DNA of 64,000 nucleotides from Morganella psychrotolerans (GTDB taxonomy: Bacteria; Pseudomonadota; Gammaproteobacteria; Enterobacterales; Enterobacteriaceae), in NCBI RefSeq assembly GCF_001676155.1, contig NZ_LZEW01000033.1, positions 62,001 through 126,000 of the forward strand, written 5' to 3'. Shown here piece after piece: positions 42,185 to 54,800 of the stretch. Both the position numbers and the translations under genes were made by a program. Numbering within the stretch: position 1 is the stretch's first letter; each line of letters begins with the position of its first letter. Below the pieces are notes generated by a model. The model was not told where the DNA came from. It searched no databases and saw only the letters and a program-made list of their open reading frames with translations.

Positions 42185-42520
42185 TTACAGCGCTTTCAGC
42201 GTACCTTTCGGTAAAACTGCTGCGACGAAATCACGTTTGATGGTTACTTCAGTTGTTTCGTTCAGTTCCAGAACGATGTAGCCGGTGTCAGACACTTTAG
42301 CCACACGACCGATCAGACCACCGGTAGTTAACACTTCATCGCCTTTGGCGATAGAGTCCATTAAGCTCTTGTGCGATTTGGAGCGCTTTTGCTGCGGGCG
42401 CAGGATCATGAAGTAGAAAATCAGGACAAACACGACCAGCATGATAATCAGGGACATCGGGCTGCCCTGTGAAGCTGCCGCACCTGTCGATGCTACTGCG
42501 TCAGAAATGAAAAAACTCAT
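42185..42520 (-). CDS. yajC: YajC, SecDF-associated inner-membrane protein
   Basis: Small single-span accessory subunit of the Sec holotranslocon, 111 residues. One helix (MSLIIMLVVFVLIFYFMIL) is followed by the conserved RPQQKRSKSHKSLMDSIAKG and a cytosolic beta domain (GDEVLTTGGLIGRVAKV). The ATG at 42520 follows GGATAG; a TTG directly upstream is in frame but unlikely. Confidence 0.95.
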   Translation of the reverse strand: MSFFISDAVASTGAAASQGSPMSLIIMLVVFVLIFYFMILRPQQKRSKSHKSLMDSIAKGDEVLTTGGLIGRVAKVSDTGYIVLELNETTEVTIKRDFVAAVLPKGTLKAL

Positions 42521-42621
42521 CAAACTATCCTCTTGTTATTCACATAATTATCAGGCAGATAAACCTGCTGACGATACATCGCCTATGTTATGCATCGTCA
42601 GGTGATCCCGTTTCGGGGAAA

Positions 42622-43800
<1,179 letters not shown>

Positions 43801-43865
43801 TCAGCAGTCGCTGAAATCTACCGGATGTATGTTGCACGTCACGTATAGTACAAATGTACAGTATA

Positions 43866-44942
43866 TCAGTCGTCGTGACCGACTTTTTCAAATTTCGCCT
43901 GCGGGTCGCGGCTGATAAACATCGCATCCCCGTAGCTGAAGAACCGGTAACGTTCCTGTATCGCCGCATCATACGCCTGCATCGTGTGCTGATAACCGGC
44001 AAAAGCAGATACCAGCATGATCAGAGTTGATTCCGGCAGATGGAAATTGGTTATCAGGGCATCAACCACCTGATATTCATACCCCGGATAAATAAAGATC
44101 TGCGTGTCATCAAAGAACGGTGCAATCAGTGCATCCGGTGAGGCTTTCGCCGCACTTTCCAGCGAGCGCACCGAGGTCGTACCGACCGCGACCACTTTAT
44201 TACCCCGCGCCTTACACGCCAGCACAGCATCAACTACATTCTGCGGCACTTCCGCATATTCGGAATGCATGATGTGTTCTTCTATCTTATCCACACGGAC
44301 CGGCTGGAATGTGCCTGCGCCGACATGCAGCGTGACAAATGCCATTTCCACGCCTTTTTCGCGCAGTGCCGCCAGCAGTGGTTCATCAAAGTGCAGTCCG
44401 GCTGTCGGTGCTGCCACGGCTCCCGGGCGGTCATTATACACAGTCTGGTATAACTCGCGATCAGAGGCTTCATCCGGGCGGTCAATATAAGGCGGCAGCG
44501 GTATATGACCAATCTGATTCAGAATAGTCAGTACATCCCGCTCATCATCAAACCGGATTTCAAACAGCGCATCATGGCGCACTGTCATTGTCGCTTTCAC
44601 GCTTTCATCGTCACCCAGCAGCAGCTCTGTGCCGGGCTTCGGGGCTTTGGATGCGCGGACATGCGCCAGAACGCGATGATCATCCAGCATCCGCTCCACC
44701 AGCACTTCAATCTTTCCGCCGGAGGCTTTACGGCCAAACATCCTGGCAGGTATTACACGGGTATCATTAAATACCAGCAGATCACCGGGATTGAGTTTAT
44801 CGAGCACATCGGTGAAGATACCGTGGTTCAGTTCACCACTGACGCCATCGAGTGATAACAAACGACACTTGCTCCGCTCCGCTTGCGGGTAACGGGCAAT
44901 CAGTTCGTCCGGCAGTTCAAAAGTAAAATCGGCAACACGCAT
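43866..44942 (-). CDS. queA: QueA, S-adenosylmethionine:tRNA ribosyltransferase-isomerase
   Basis: Transfers the ribosyl part of SAM to preQ1 in tRNA to make epoxyqueuosine. The 358-residue protein shows [48 protein letters not shown] and the C-terminal [19 protein letters not shown]. It is 119 bases upstream of tgt and divergent from acpH. Confidence 0.97.
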   Translation of the reverse strand: MRVADFTFELPDELIARYPQAERSKCRLLSLDGVSGELNHGIFTDVLDKLNPGDLLVFNDTRVIPARMFGRKASGGKIEVLVERMLDDHRVLAHVRASKAPKPGTELLLGDDESVKATMTVRHDALFEIRFDDERDVLTILNQIGHIPLPPYIDRPDEASDRELYQTVYNDRPGAVAAPTAGLHFDEPLLAALREKGVEMAFVTLHVGAGTFQPVRVDKIEEHIMHSEYAEVPQNVVDAVLACKARGNKVVAVGTTSVRSLESAAKASPDALIAPFFDDTQIFIYPGYEYQVVDALITNFHLPESTLIMLVSAFAGYQHTMQAYDAAIQERYRFFSYGDAMFISRDPQAKFEKVGHDD

Positions 44943-45060
44943 AAAATCTCGGCTTCTTCATTGTGTCTTAAAAATGAAAAACAGGCGCAACAGTCTAGTG
45001 CCAGCAAGGCCGGGGTGCAAGAAATAACCCGTCGGATGACAGAATAAGAGGTTGCGGTAT

Positions 45061-45648
45061 ATGAATTTTCTCGCTCATCTTCACCTTGCCTCACTGGCAA
45101 ATAGTAGTCTTCTCGGTAATCTGATGGCTGATTTTGTCCGCGGTGCACCGGAAGATCAGTACAGTGCTGCGGTAGCACAAGGGATCCGCCTGCACCGCAG
45201 GGTGGACACACTGACAGATTCCCACCCGCTGGTCAGAGAAGCCCGGCAATTGTTCAGACCGGAATTGCGCCGCTATGCGCCGATAACCCTGGATGTTGTC
45301 TGGGATCACTTTCTGTCACGCCACTGGTCTGACATTGTACCGGGCATCCCACTCACTGATTTCACACAGCATGTCCGTACCGTTATTGAGCCGCAGCTCG
45401 CTTTTACACCGCTGAAATTTCAGGAAATGAATGAATTTATGTGGCCGCAGCGCTGGCTAATCCGCTATCAGGAAGTGCCGTATATCGGACAAGTGCTGGC
45501 AGGTATGGCACGCCGTCGCCCGAAACTGGCGGCACTCAAAGAGACCGATTACGATTTTATTAATAACTATCAGTCTCTTGAGGATATTTTCTTCCGCTTC
45601 TATCCACAAATGATGGAGTCTGTAACAAAGTCCTCTACATCACAGTAA
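45061..45648 (+). CDS. acpH: AcpH, acyl-carrier-protein phosphodiesterase
   Basis: Removes the phosphopantetheine arm from holo-ACP. The 195-residue helical protein shows the HD-like metal motifs MNFLAHLHLA and DSHPLVREAR, and WDHFLSRHW. The frame goes back to a TTG at 45052, but the ATG at 45061 aligns with E. coli AcpH (YajB). Divergent from queA with about 118 bases between, which must contain both promoters. Confidence 0.93.
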   Translation: MNFLAHLHLASLANSSLLGNLMADFVRGAPEDQYSAAVAQGIRLHRRVDTLTDSHPLVREARQLFRPELRRYAPITLDVVWDHFLSRHWSDIVPGIPLTDFTQHVRTVIEPQLAFTPLKFQEMNEFMWPQRWLIRYQEVPYIGQVLAGMARRRPKLAALKETDYDFINNYQSLEDIFFRFYPQMMESVTKSSTSQ

Positions 45649-45741
45649 CGGTTTTTACGTTCATTCACACAATTAGCACTTGAACTTTACCCAAATAGCT
45701 CTATCTTATTTAGGTAACAGATAGAACAAGGAAGTATTGAT

Positions 45742-45778
45742 AGGTAAAACCTATTATATTAATCGGTATTATGCACTT
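45742..45778 (+). promoter_or_regulatory. OxyR-binding-site-like sequence upstream of the peroxiredoxin gene
   Basis: The first half is ATAG-GTAAAAC-CTAT, a complete match to the OxyR half-site pattern ATAGnTnnnAnCTAT. After seven bases the second half reads ATCG-GTATTAT-GCAC, keeping the inner T and A but losing most outer bases. The site is 74-110 bases before the peroxiredoxin start. Peroxide induction through OxyR is therefore a plausible inference. Confidence 0.55.
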
Positions 45779-45851
45779 TAATACCTGTCTCAAATTCCTT
45801 ATTCTATCTGCTGTTTTTTGCCATACTCTATTAATCTTACAGGAGTAAATT

Positions 45852-46454
45852 ATGGTTCTGGTAACCCGTCAAGCCCCCGATTTTACAGCTGCAGCCGTTC
45901 TTGGTAACGGTGAGATTGTTGATAATTTTAATCTGAAAAAACACCTGAACGGCCGCCCGGCTGTTATCTTTTTCTGGCCAATGGACTTCACCTTCGTTTG
46001 TCCTTCAGAGCTGATCGCATTTGATCACCGCTATGAAGAGTTCAAAAAACGTGGTGTGGAAGTGGTCGGCATATCTATGGACTCAGAGTTTGTTCATAAC
46101 GCATGGCGTAACACCGCTATCGATGCGGGTGGTATCGGTCAGGTTCAGTACCCGATGGTTGCAGATATCAAACACGACATCATGAAAGCTTACGGTGTTG
46201 AACATCCTGAAGCGGGTGTTGCACTGCGCGGCTCTTTCCTGGTCGACAAAAATGGTGTTGTCCGCCACCAGGTTATCAATGACCTGCCGCTGGGCCGTAA
46301 CGTTGATGAAATGATCCGTATGGTCGATGCGCTGCAGTTCCACGAAGAGCATGGCGAAGTGTGCCCTGCACAGTGGGAAAAAGGTCAGGAAGGTATGAGC
46401 GCGTCTCCGAAAGGCGTTGCTGACTACCTGAAAAAGAACTCCGGCAAGCTGTAA
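45852..46454 (+). CDS. Typical 2-Cys peroxiredoxin (peroxiredoxin C, AhpC/TSA family)
   Basis: Thiol peroxidase reducing hydrogen peroxide and organic peroxides. The 200-residue protein has the peroxidatic Cys50 in PMDFTFVCPSE, the conserved Arg in RGSFLVDKNG, and the resolving Cys171 in HGEVCPAQW. This makes it a typical, C-terminal-tail 2-Cys enzyme of the Prx1 class. It differs from the enterobacterial AhpC that pairs with AhpF; no ahpF is adjacent, so thioredoxin is the likely reductant. Members are known in Yersinia, Vibrio and Proteus relatives. An OxyR-like site precedes it. Confidence 0.93.
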   Translation: MVLVTRQAPDFTAAAVLGNGEIVDNFNLKKHLNGRPAVIFFWPMDFTFVCPSELIAFDHRYEEFKKRGVEVVGISMDSEFVHNAWRNTAIDAGGIGQVQYPMVADIKHDIMKAYGVEHPEAGVALRGSFLVDKNGVVRHQVINDLPLGRNVDEMIRMVDALQFHEEHGEVCPAQWEKGQEGMSASPKGVADYLKKNSGKL

Positions 46455-46475
46455 TTTCCGGCAGTTAAAAGATAC

Positions 46476-46505
46476 AAAAAACCAGCCTCAGGGCTGGTTT
46501 TTTTA
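46476..46505 (+). terminator. Terminator after the peroxiredoxin gene
   Basis: AAAAAACCAGCC-TCA-GGGCTGGTTTTTTTA, a strong hairpin with a T7 tract, about 22 bases after the stop. Confidence 0.92.
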
Positions 46506-46520
46506 TGCCCTAAATTCGGA

Positions 46521-46554
46521 TAAAAAAATACTCCGCCGGAGCAGAGTATTTTCT
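46521..46554 (-). terminator. Terminator after brnQ
   Basis: Minus-strand AATACTC and GAGTATT form a stem followed by TTTTTTA, 17 bases after the brnQ stop. Confidence 0.75.
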
Positions 46555-46570
46555 GTAAGTCATCATTTTG

Positions 46571-47902
46571 TCAGGCGTGTTTCTGAACCGTCTCCGGCTC
46601 CGCACCCATCACCCGGTCAATCACAATGGACACAACCAGTACTGCGAGTGTCGGCGCAAGCCATGCCAGATCATATTTATAAAACGGCAATGACTCAATC
46701 CATGACGGTATATAAGGGTTGAATATCTTGGTCGCATTCAGTGCGCCCATCGTGCCGACAATCACGCTGACCAGCATCGCAGGTGCAACCACACGGCCCG
46801 GTTTCTTCCAGAATCTCAATGTGAAGCTGAGTAAAATCAGCACAATACATGGTGGATAAATCGATACCAGTACCGGATAGGAAAATGCAATCAGTTTGCT
46901 CAGTCCCAGGTTTGAAATCACCATAGAGAAACCGCCGAGGATCAACACCAGTGGCCGGTACGAAATGGGCAGATAACGACTGAAGAACTCCGCACAGGCA
47001 CAGGTCAGGCCAATCGCCGTTACCATACAGGCGACAAAAATCAGTACCGCAAGGAAGAAACTGCCGTAGTTGCCGAAGGTATACTGCACATACTCATGTA
47101 AAATTTCTGCGCCATCTGCCGGATTCGGGATAATTGACCCGCTGTTTTCCCCTAACTTAAACAGTGCCAGATAAACCAAGGTCAGCAGAACACCGGCAAT
47201 CAGCCCCGCCCACATGGTGTAACGGGTCAGAAGAGAGGAGTTTTCCACTCCGCGCGAACGTGCGGCATTCACTATCACAATACCGAAAACCATCGCACCC
47301 AGAGTATCCATGGTCAGATAACCATTGATAAATCCGTTGGAAAACGCCATTTCTTTGTATTCCGGCGTTGCCATAATCGGGTCACCGGCAGGCCACATCA
47401 CAGCCGCAATACCCAGGATTGCCAGCGCCAGCATTTTTACCGGTGCAAGTACGTGCCCGACGCTGTCCAGCAATTTACCCGGATACAATGAAATGCCGAT
47501 CACACAGGCAAAATAGACAAGGCTGTAGATAAGCAGTGAAATATCAGATTCCCCGCCGACCAGCGGCGCGATCCCGATTTTATAAGATACGGTTGCTGTG
47601 CGTGGTGTCGCAAAAAGCGGACCGACAGACATATACGCTACAAATGCCAGCAACAGCCCGGCATATTTCCCCACAGGCGAACTGAGCGCCTCAACGCCTC
47701 CACCGACCTTTGCCAGTGCAACTACAGTCAGTACCGGTAAGCCGACGCCGGTTATCAGAAAGCCGGCTGCTGCCGTCCAGACCATTTCACCGGCCTGTAA
47801 TCCGACCATTGGCGGAAATATAATATTCCCTGCCCCGACAAAGAGCGCAAAGGTCATAAAACCTAAGGCTAAAATATCTCTCGAAGTTAAACGATGCGCC
47901 AT
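46571..47902 (-). CDS. brnQ: BrnQ, branched-chain amino-acid:cation symporter
   Basis: Inner-membrane importer for leucine, isoleucine and valine (LIV-II). The 443-residue protein has 12 predicted helices and family motifs [36 protein letters not shown] and [14 protein letters not shown]. It lies downstream of phoR as in E. coli, but with a 394-base gap that should carry its promoter. Confidence 0.96.
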   Translation of the reverse strand: MAHRLTSRDILALGFMTFALFVGAGNIIFPPMVGLQAGEMVWTAAAGFLITGVGLPVLTVVALAKVGGGVEALSSPVGKYAGLLLAFVAYMSVGPLFATPRTATVSYKIGIAPLVGGESDISLLIYSLVYFACVIGISLYPGKLLDSVGHVLAPVKMLALAILGIAAVMWPAGDPIMATPEYKEMAFSNGFINGYLTMDTLGAMVFGIVIVNAARSRGVENSSLLTRYTMWAGLIAGVLLTLVYLALFKLGENSGSIIPNPADGAEILHEYVQYTFGNYGSFFLAVLIFVACMVTAIGLTCACAEFFSRYLPISYRPLVLILGGFSMVISNLGLSKLIAFSYPVLVSIYPPCIVLILLSFTLRFWKKPGRVVAPAMLVSVIVGTMGALNATKIFNPYIPSWIESLPFYKYDLAWLAPTLAVLVVSIVIDRVMGAEPETVQKHA

Positions 47903-48296
47903 ATTATTTTTGTCTGTTATTGTTAGTTTAATGTTAACTATTTAATGAAAATATCGGAAAATAAAATCCAACCCCCTGATTTGCCACTGACGATATCTCC
48001 TGCTGGTTTAACAAATCATTAGCAAAACATTATTCATTTAAAATAAATAACTATAGTGATTATAATTAAAAAACAGTGATATTAGCCAATAACGCACTAC
48101 AAGTAGAGCGTTTATAGCGGAAAAAGGCAAGAGTCAAAGCTAAAACCAGAACTTTCTGCCGCACTCTATTTCCAAAGCAGCGATTGCTGTTATGTAAGCT
48201 TCAATAAACACTATATGATTTGTTTAAAATTTAAACAGCAGGTTAATATATGCTGAATATTACACCAATTACAGCACTAAACGGCCGGAGCCGCTT
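47903..48296. other. 394-base intergenic region between phoR and brnQ with a 17-bp palindrome
   Basis: AT-rich and without a credible gene. A perfect palindrome, TGTTTAAAATTTAAACA, sits at 48221-48237 and could be an operator or a weak hairpin after phoR. A 17-residue frame (48250-48303, plus strand) overlaps the phoR end in antisense and is not considered real. brnQ regulation is unassigned. Confidence 0.5.
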
Positions 48297-49592
48297 TCAG
48301 TGAGAGGATTTAACGATAAATTTAGCCGGGATAGTAAAACTGAACTCCGCACCCTGTCCGGGTTTACTGACAATATCCAGATGGCTGTGATGATGCTGTA
48401 ACGCATGTTTGACAATCGCCAGCCCCAGCCCCGAACCGCCGGTCTGCCGGGAACGGGATTTATCCACCCGGTAAAAACGTTCTGTCAGACGGGACAAATG
48501 CTCCGCCGGAATTCCCGGACCATTATCTTTAACACTGAAAACAGCATTTCCGTTACGTACCGCCCAGCTGACATCAATCCGGGTATGCTCCGGAGTATGA
48601 TTCACGGCGTTATACACCAGATTCGACATGGCGCTGCGCAGTTCATCCTCATCACCGAAAATCTTCAGTTTTTCATCTGTATCAAAGCGGATATCATGCA
48701 GTCCGTGACTCAGCGTCTGCGCTTCCTGTTGCAGCATCATCAGCATTCCGGGAATATCTGCAGGCTGATCAAACTCTGTTTTAACCGCCACCTCAATTTT
48801 TGACAACTGCAATAACTGCTTCACCATTCCGTCCATACGGCGGGTTTGTGCCTGCATGGTTATAATGGCCTTTTTATTCATCGGGTTATCAAAATCCTGA
48901 TCAGCCAGCATCTCAAGATAGCCCTGTAAAACAGTCAGCGGAGTGCGCAACTCATGGCTGACATTGGCAAAAAAGTCACGGCGGGAATTTTCGAGGCGGC
49001 GTTTTTCTGTTACATCACGCGCCACCATCAGTATCTGTCCCTCAGCATACGGCATGATGCGCAGCTCCACCATGGTGCCGTTATTCAGTTCCAGGGTCAG
49101 CGGCAGGGAAAAATCACCGTGTGTAAGGTAACGGCTGAAATCCGGATAACGCAGGAGGTTAAAGATGTGCTGCCCGTTATCATCCGGCCAGCGGAAACCT
49201 AATAAATTCTGAGCATGACGGTTACACCAGAAGATATTGCCGTCTTCTGTCATCATCACTACCGCATCAGGCAGCGATTCTGCACCACTGCGAAAACGTT
49301 TAATTAATGTGGCGAGTTCCCGGCGGCGCTTGCGGTTACGTTGCTGCAGCTGATAAATACCGTAAAAAATCGGCTCCCAGCTGCTACGTCCGGGCGGTGG
49401 CAACACACTGCGATCCAGCCACAGCCAGTCCGATAATTTCAGTAAGTTATATCCATGCCAGAGTGTTACCGCAAATAACGCTGCGGCAAGAAACCAACCG
49501 GTAAATCCGAAAAAAAGCGACAAAATAAGTGCCGGCAGGCAGAAAACCAGTAATTCCAGCACAATTTTTTTCCACGAAAGACGCTCTAGCAC
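48297..49592 (-). CDS. phoR: PhoR, phosphate-regulon sensor histidine kinase
   Basis: Membrane kinase that phosphorylates PhoB under phosphate limitation. The 431-residue protein has two N-terminal helices (residues about 10-45), a cytosolic charged region, a PAS domain (about 100-190), the phospho-acceptor His213 in [12 protein letters not shown], and the ATPase motifs [17 protein letters not shown] and [12 protein letters not shown]. The TTG at 49598 touches the AGAGGA ribosome site. The GTG at 49592, giving MLERLSWKK, is six bases away and matches E. coli in start and length. Confidence 0.96.
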   Translation of the reverse strand: MLERLSWKKIVLELLVFCLPALILSLFFGFTGWFLAAALFAVTLWHGYNLLKLSDWLWLDRSVLPPPGRSSWEPIFYGIYQLQQRNRKRRRELATLIKRFRSGAESLPDAVVMMTEDGNIFWCNRHAQNLLGFRWPDDNGQHIFNLLRYPDFSRYLTHGDFSLPLTLELNNGTMVELRIMPYAEGQILMVARDVTEKRRLENSRRDFFANVSHELRTPLTVLQGYLEMLADQDFDNPMNKKAIITMQAQTRRMDGMVKQLLQLSKIEVAVKTEFDQPADIPGMLMMLQQEAQTLSHGLHDIRFDTDEKLKIFGDEDELRSAMSNLVYNAVNHTPEHTRIDVSWAVRNGNAVFSVKDNGPGIPAEHLSRLTERFYRVDKSRSRQTGGSGLGLAIVKHALQHHHSHLDIVSKPGQGAEFSFTIPAKFIVKSSH

Positions 49593-49616
49593 GCGCAATC
49601 CTCTTGCGGTTTATAA

Positions 49617-50306
49617 TCAGTAACGCACGGAAAAACGGTAACCCGTACCACGGACAGTCTGTATCATTTTGTCGTGACCGCCTGTTTCCAGTGCCTTACG
49701 CAACCGGCGGATATGCACATCCACAGTACGATCCTCAACATAAACATTTTCACCCCAGACATAGTTCAGCAATTGCTCCCGGCTGTAAACCCGCTCCGGG
49801 TGTGTCATAAAAAAGTGCAGCAATTTAAATTCTGTCGGCCCCATATCCAGCGGATTATCATTACTTGTCACGCGGTGAGAGGCGGGATCGAGTGTCAGCC
49901 CGTTCATAGCGATGAGATCATCTGCCGCCATCGGGGAAATACGGCGGAGAATAGCTTTAACCCTGGCAACCAACTCTTTTGGTGAGAACGGCTTAGTCAG
50001 ATAATCATCCGCGCCGGTTTCCAGCCCCTTCACGCGATCTTCCTCTTCTCCGCGGGCGGTCAGCATCATTACCGGTATATCGCGCAGCTGATTATCACGC
50101 TTCATATATTTGATAATCTGGATACCGGTGCCGCCCGGGATCATCCAGTCAAGCAGCACCATATCCGGAAACGGCTCGACCAGACGGGCAATTGTCGCGT
50201 CATAATCATCAGCCTCAATTGGCTGATACCCGTTCTGTTCCAGCACAAAACAGACCATTTCACGGATAGGTGCTTCATCTTCAACGACTAAAATCCGTCT
50301 TGCCAT
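49617..50306 (-). CDS. phoB: PhoB, phosphate-regulon response regulator
   Basis: OmpR-type regulator, 229 residues. Receiver with Asp in [11 protein letters not shown] (about residue 53), acidic pair VVEDEAP, Thr in MMLTARGEE and Lys in [13 protein letters not shown]. The C-terminal winged helix ends [14 protein letters not shown] to VRGTGYRF. A Pho box lies upstream, so it autoregulates. phoR follows after 24 bases. Divergent from sbcDC as in E. coli. Confidence 0.97.
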   Translation of the reverse strand: MARRILVVEDEAPIREMVCFVLEQNGYQPIEADDYDATIARLVEPFPDMVLLDWMIPGGTGIQIIKYMKRDNQLRDIPVMMLTARGEEEDRVKGLETGADDYLTKPFSPKELVARVKAILRRISPMAADDLIAMNGLTLDPASHRVTSNDNPLDMGPTEFKLLHFFMTHPERVYSREQLLNYVWGENVYVEDRTVDVHIRRLRKALETGGHDKMIQTVRGTGYRFSVRY

Positions 50307-50358
50307 GACTACCCCTGTTTACCGTTAATTTCATTTCATCAGACAGTGCCGCGATTAT

Positions 50359-50386
50359 GCGTCACTTTTGTGACAGATTTATGAAT
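50359..50386 (-). promoter_or_regulatory. Pho box of phoB
   Basis: Minus strand reads ATTCATAAATCTGTCAC then AAAAGTGACGC. This is close to the E. coli phoB Pho box, with tandem 11-base PhoB half-sites of the CTGTCATAAAT type. It lies about 53-80 bases before the phoB start. Confidence 0.8.
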
Positions 50387-50583
50387 ATCGTCCGATACGT
50401 CTGACTGTACCGCACAGGTGATGTCCCCAAAATGACACATTACACAAAAAATGCGAGGGGTATCGAAAAAAGCTGGATAAATGTCCAGCATCTCTTTTTG
50501 CAGACGGATTTCCGTTATACTCTGTTTTCCGTGGGCAGCAAACTGCACACACGGGTCGTTTTCCGGACAGGGATCAATAATTA

Positions 50584-51810
50584 ATGAAGATAATTCACAC
50601 ATCAGACTGGCATCTGGGGCAATATTTTTACACCAAAAACCGGCTGCATGAGCATCAGCAGTTTTCAGACTGGTTGATCAACCTGATTGAAAAACAACAG
50701 GTTGATGCGCTTATTATTGCCGGTGATATTTTTGATACCGCCTCACCACCGAGCTACGCCCGGGAACTCTATAATCAATTTGTCGCAAAACTGCAACGTA
50801 CCGGTTGTCATCTGATTGTACTTGCCGGTAATCATGATGCGGTGGCAACACTTAATGAGTCCCGTGAATTACTTGCCTGCCTGAATGTGAATGTCGTCGC
50901 CCGCCCTGATCCGGAGCAGGATCTTATCGTACTGTATAACAAGCAAAAACGACCCGGTGCGATTGTCTGTGCAATTCCGTTTCTGCGTCCCCGCGATATT
51001 CTGCTGAGTCAGGCAGGACAATCAGAAAGTGAAAAACAGCAGGCACTGCTGAACGCGATACAGCTTTATTATCAGTCACTTTATGACAAAGCTATGGCAA
51101 AACGTACAGAACTGAGTGCTGATGTCCCGATCATTATGACCGGGCATCTGACCACCGTGGGAGCCAAAACCACAGATTCAGTCCGGGATATTTACATCGG
51201 CACCCTGGAAGCATTTCCGGCAGGGGCATTTCCGCCTGCTGATTATATTGCACTCGGTCATATTCACCGCGCTCAGAATATCGGTGACAGCGGCACTGTC
51301 CGCTACAGTGGCTCACCGGTTCCGCTGAGTTTTGATGAAACAGGGCAGGAAAAAAGTGTCTTTCTGCTGACCTTAAATGACACACAAATCACCAATATTG
51401 AGCCGGTTACGGTTCCCTGTTTTCAGCCGATGGTCTGCCTGAAAGGCGATCTTGATACTATCAGCCGCGCGCTGTCACAATTTCCTTTGCGGGATGAAAA
51501 AATACAACCGGTCTGGCTGGATATCGAAATTGCCGGGCGGGATTATCTGCCGGATATACAGAAACGCATTCAGGCACTGACTGAACCTTACGCCGCAGAA
51601 GTGGTACTTCTGCGCCGGGAGCGCCGCAAACAACAGTGGCAGGAGAGTGATATTCTCAAAGAAACCCTGAATGAGCTCACCACAGAAGAGGTTTTTGCGC
51701 GCCGACTGGCGCTCAGTGATACTGAAGAAGACGCTATTCCCCGCCTGACCACGCTTTTCCGGCAGGTCTGTCAGCAGGTCAGTGAGGATCAGAAGGTAAA
51801 AAGCGAATGA
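50584..51810 (+). CDS. sbcD: SbcD, nuclease subunit of SbcCD
   Basis: Mre11-family double-strand nuclease that cuts hairpins and DNA-protein blocks. The 408-residue protein has the phosphoesterase motifs [28 protein letters not shown] and GHIHRAQN. The stop overlaps the sbcC start by four bases. Divergent from phoB. Confidence 0.97.
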   Translation: MKIIHTSDWHLGQYFYTKNRLHEHQQFSDWLINLIEKQQVDALIIAGDIFDTASPPSYARELYNQFVAKLQRTGCHLIVLAGNHDAVATLNESRELLACLNVNVVARPDPEQDLIVLYNKQKRPGAIVCAIPFLRPRDILLSQAGQSESEKQQALLNAIQLYYQSLYDKAMAKRTELSADVPIIMTGHLTTVGAKTTDSVRDIYIGTLEAFPAGAFPPADYIALGHIHRAQNIGDSGTVRYSGSPVPLSFDETGQEKSVFLLTLNDTQITNIEPVTVPCFQPMVCLKGDLDTISRALSQFPLRDEKIQPVWLDIEIAGRDYLPDIQKRIQALTEPYAAEVVLLRRERRKQQWQESDILKETLNELTTEEVFARRLALSDTEEDAIPRLTTLFRQVCQQVSEDQKVKSE

Positions 51811-54800
51811 AAATCCTGACATTACGTTTCAAAAATATTAATTCCCTTCAGGGCGAATGGAAAATTGATTTCACAGCAGAGCCTTTCGCCAGTAACGGTT
51901 TATTTGCCATTACCGGCCCTACCGGTGCCGGAAAAACAACACTGCTTGATGCTATCTGCCTTGCGCTTTATCACAGGACTCCCCGGGTGGAAACGTCCGC
52001 ATCCCACAATGATGTGATGACACGCCATACCGCAGAATGTCTTGCTGAGGTCGAATTTTCTGTAAAAGGGAAAGCCTACCGCGCCTTCTGGAGCCAGCGC
52101 CGCGCCAGAGATAAAGCTGACGGCAACCTCCAGGCACCGAAAGCAGAAGTGGCAGAGTGCGCCACCGGAAAAATATTGTCCGATAAACTGACACAGGTGC
52201 GGGAAACCATCATTCAGATAACCGGGCTGGACTTTGCCCGTTTTACCCGTTCTGTTCTGTTATCACAGGGAAATTTTGCCGCTTTTTTAAATGCTGATGA
52301 TAATGAACGGGCTGATTTACTCGAAGAACTAACCGGGACTGAAATCTACCGGATTATCTCCCGCCAGGTATTTGAACAACACAAAGAAGCCCGCCATGAA
52401 CTGGACAGGCTGGAAGCACAGGCATCGGCCATCCGTCTGCTGACACCTGAACAATATCAGCAGTGTCGCGATGAACTTGATTCTCTGCAAACGGAAGAAA
52501 AAAACACAGCGTAATCTGCAAACGGAGATACAAACTGTACTCCGCTGGTGGCAGCAAAAAAATGAGCTTAATACAGAAACCACACAGCACCAACAACAGC
52601 ATGCCGCTGTCATGCAACAGGTTCAGGACGCACAGCCACAGCTCATTGTATTACACAGAGGGCGACCGGCAGAAAAACTGCGCCCCGCAAGGGACGCACT
52701 GATACGCAGCAGGGAAATGAACGCACAACTGGATGCCCGTTTACAGGAGTTGCAGCAAATAACGGAAACGGTAATCCCGGAACTTTCGGCCCTGGGCGCA
52801 CAGTATGAAACACAACAAACTGCATTAAATGCGCATCGCCTGCACTGCCAGGAACTGGAAACACTGGCAGAAAATGAAATTCGTCCGCTGGATAATCAAT
52901 TACAGCTGCTCAGTAACCAACTGAGTACACAGCAACAGCAACATCAGAACTCACAGACTGAACAGCAGGAACTGCAATCTCAAACGATTCAGTTACAGGA
53001 AAAGCTGGCACTGATACGCAGTACACACGAACGCAACCTGCTCTGGCACAATGAAAACCATCAGAGAGAAACGCTTCCGGCAGCAATAGCACAATGGCAG
53101 CATCAGTTGCAGGACAGGTATAAAAACAGTGAACAAATACGCCTTATTTCTGAGAAACAACGGGCTAACGAACAACAACAGAAAACACTGATCGCCACAC
53201 TCAGCCAATTATCAGATAACTACACAGTAAAACAGCAGACTACCGCACCGCTGCGCTCACAACTGATAACACTGCAAACACAGTTGCAGGATGCACAACT
53301 GGCAGCCGGAACAGATACACTCCGGTTACAGCTGAAACAGGCAGGTGAGCAGCAACAGTGGCTGCAAAAATTGTCGCAGTTATCACCACAGACAGCCCTG
53401 CTGACCCGGAACAAAGAAAACACGCTGCGGGACAGAGAACAAACACAACACGATATTACTGCCCTTACCGACTGGTGCGCACAACAAGCCCCTGTTCTGG
53501 CAGAGAAACAACAGCACCTGCGTGACCTGACAGCACGACTGCAACTGGAGCAGACTATCATCCGTCTGGATGCGGAGCGTCAGCGGTTGCAATCCGGAGA
53601 ACCATGCCCGTTGTGCGGCAGTACCAACCACCCGGCGGTGACAGATTATCAGCAGATAACACCTGATGACACAACACAGCGTCTGGATGCACTGACGCGC
53701 GATGTCCGGCAAGCTGAACAGGCGCTGGCAGCAAAACAAAATTTGCTGGCGCTGACACAAACACAACGTGACACCCTCTCCCGCGCCTTGCAGGAGACAG
53801 AACACAGCCTTACACAGCTGACCGCTCAATGGCAGGCAGCCTGTACCGGTGGCGGATTTACCGCTTTACAGACATCACCTGAGGATCTGCCCGGCGTCAT
53901 ACTACAATCTGATGAACTATATCAGCAAAAACAGCAGGAACTGGAAAAACGTCTCGCGCTGGAAACACAGATTTTACAGCATCAGAACACATTACAAACC
54001 GCAGAAGCTGACTGCGAACGCCTGTTACAAACCAGACAAACCACGGAGCGGGAACAGCAATACCTGCTGCAACAATATACTGAATATAATGTGCAGCTTG
54101 CACAACTCCGGCAGCAACAACAGTTACTGGAAGAGACACTGACACACGCCGTCACCGCCTTCGGCTATACCGTCCCTGCCCCGGAACGAACGGATGTCTG
54201 GCTGGCACAATGTCAGCAGGATAGTGAGCAATTCACCGCAAATGAACAGCATATCCGGCAAAGTACCCAACAATTGGCTGAACTGACGGCACAACAACAA
54301 AACCTGGATGCGCTTTCAGCCAAACTGACCCGCCACCTGGCTGAGCAGTCTGTCGCGCTGAATGAAATCAGCAAACAACATCAGCTTATGTCAGAAAAGC
54401 GCCGGCATTTATTTGGTGACAAAATTATCAGTACCGAATTACAACGAATGCATATCCAGCGGCAGACACAGGAAACGCTGCTGACTACGCTGGCACAAAA
54501 ACGGGAAAAATTACAAAACAGGCTCTCCGGCTTACAGGGAGAGGAAAAACGCATGCAACAGCAGCGCCTGGATGCACAGGCTCAACAGGAAAAAGAACAG
54601 ATCCGTTTTCAGCAGCACCTGACAGACAGCCCGTTTACAGATGAAACTGATTTCCTCGCCGCACTGCTGAGTGAAAAAGACAACCTCCGCCTGGAAACGC
54701 TGGAAAATGAACTGAATCTGGCACAATTGAAAGCCGCCACAAGCCTGAGCGACAGCCAGTCCCGTCAGGCCCGGCATCTGGAAAATCAGCCGGAAACACA

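Noticed and set aside
48250-48303. 17-residue plus-strand mini-frame MLNITPITALNG... with a weak AGG site
   Set aside because: Ends antisense inside phoR and does not lead into brnQ, which is on the other strand, so it cannot be a brnQ leader peptide.
53383-53829. Cys/Leu-rich frames antisense to sbcC
   Set aside because: Created by the many CAG/CAA glutamine codons of the SbcC coiled coil read backwards.
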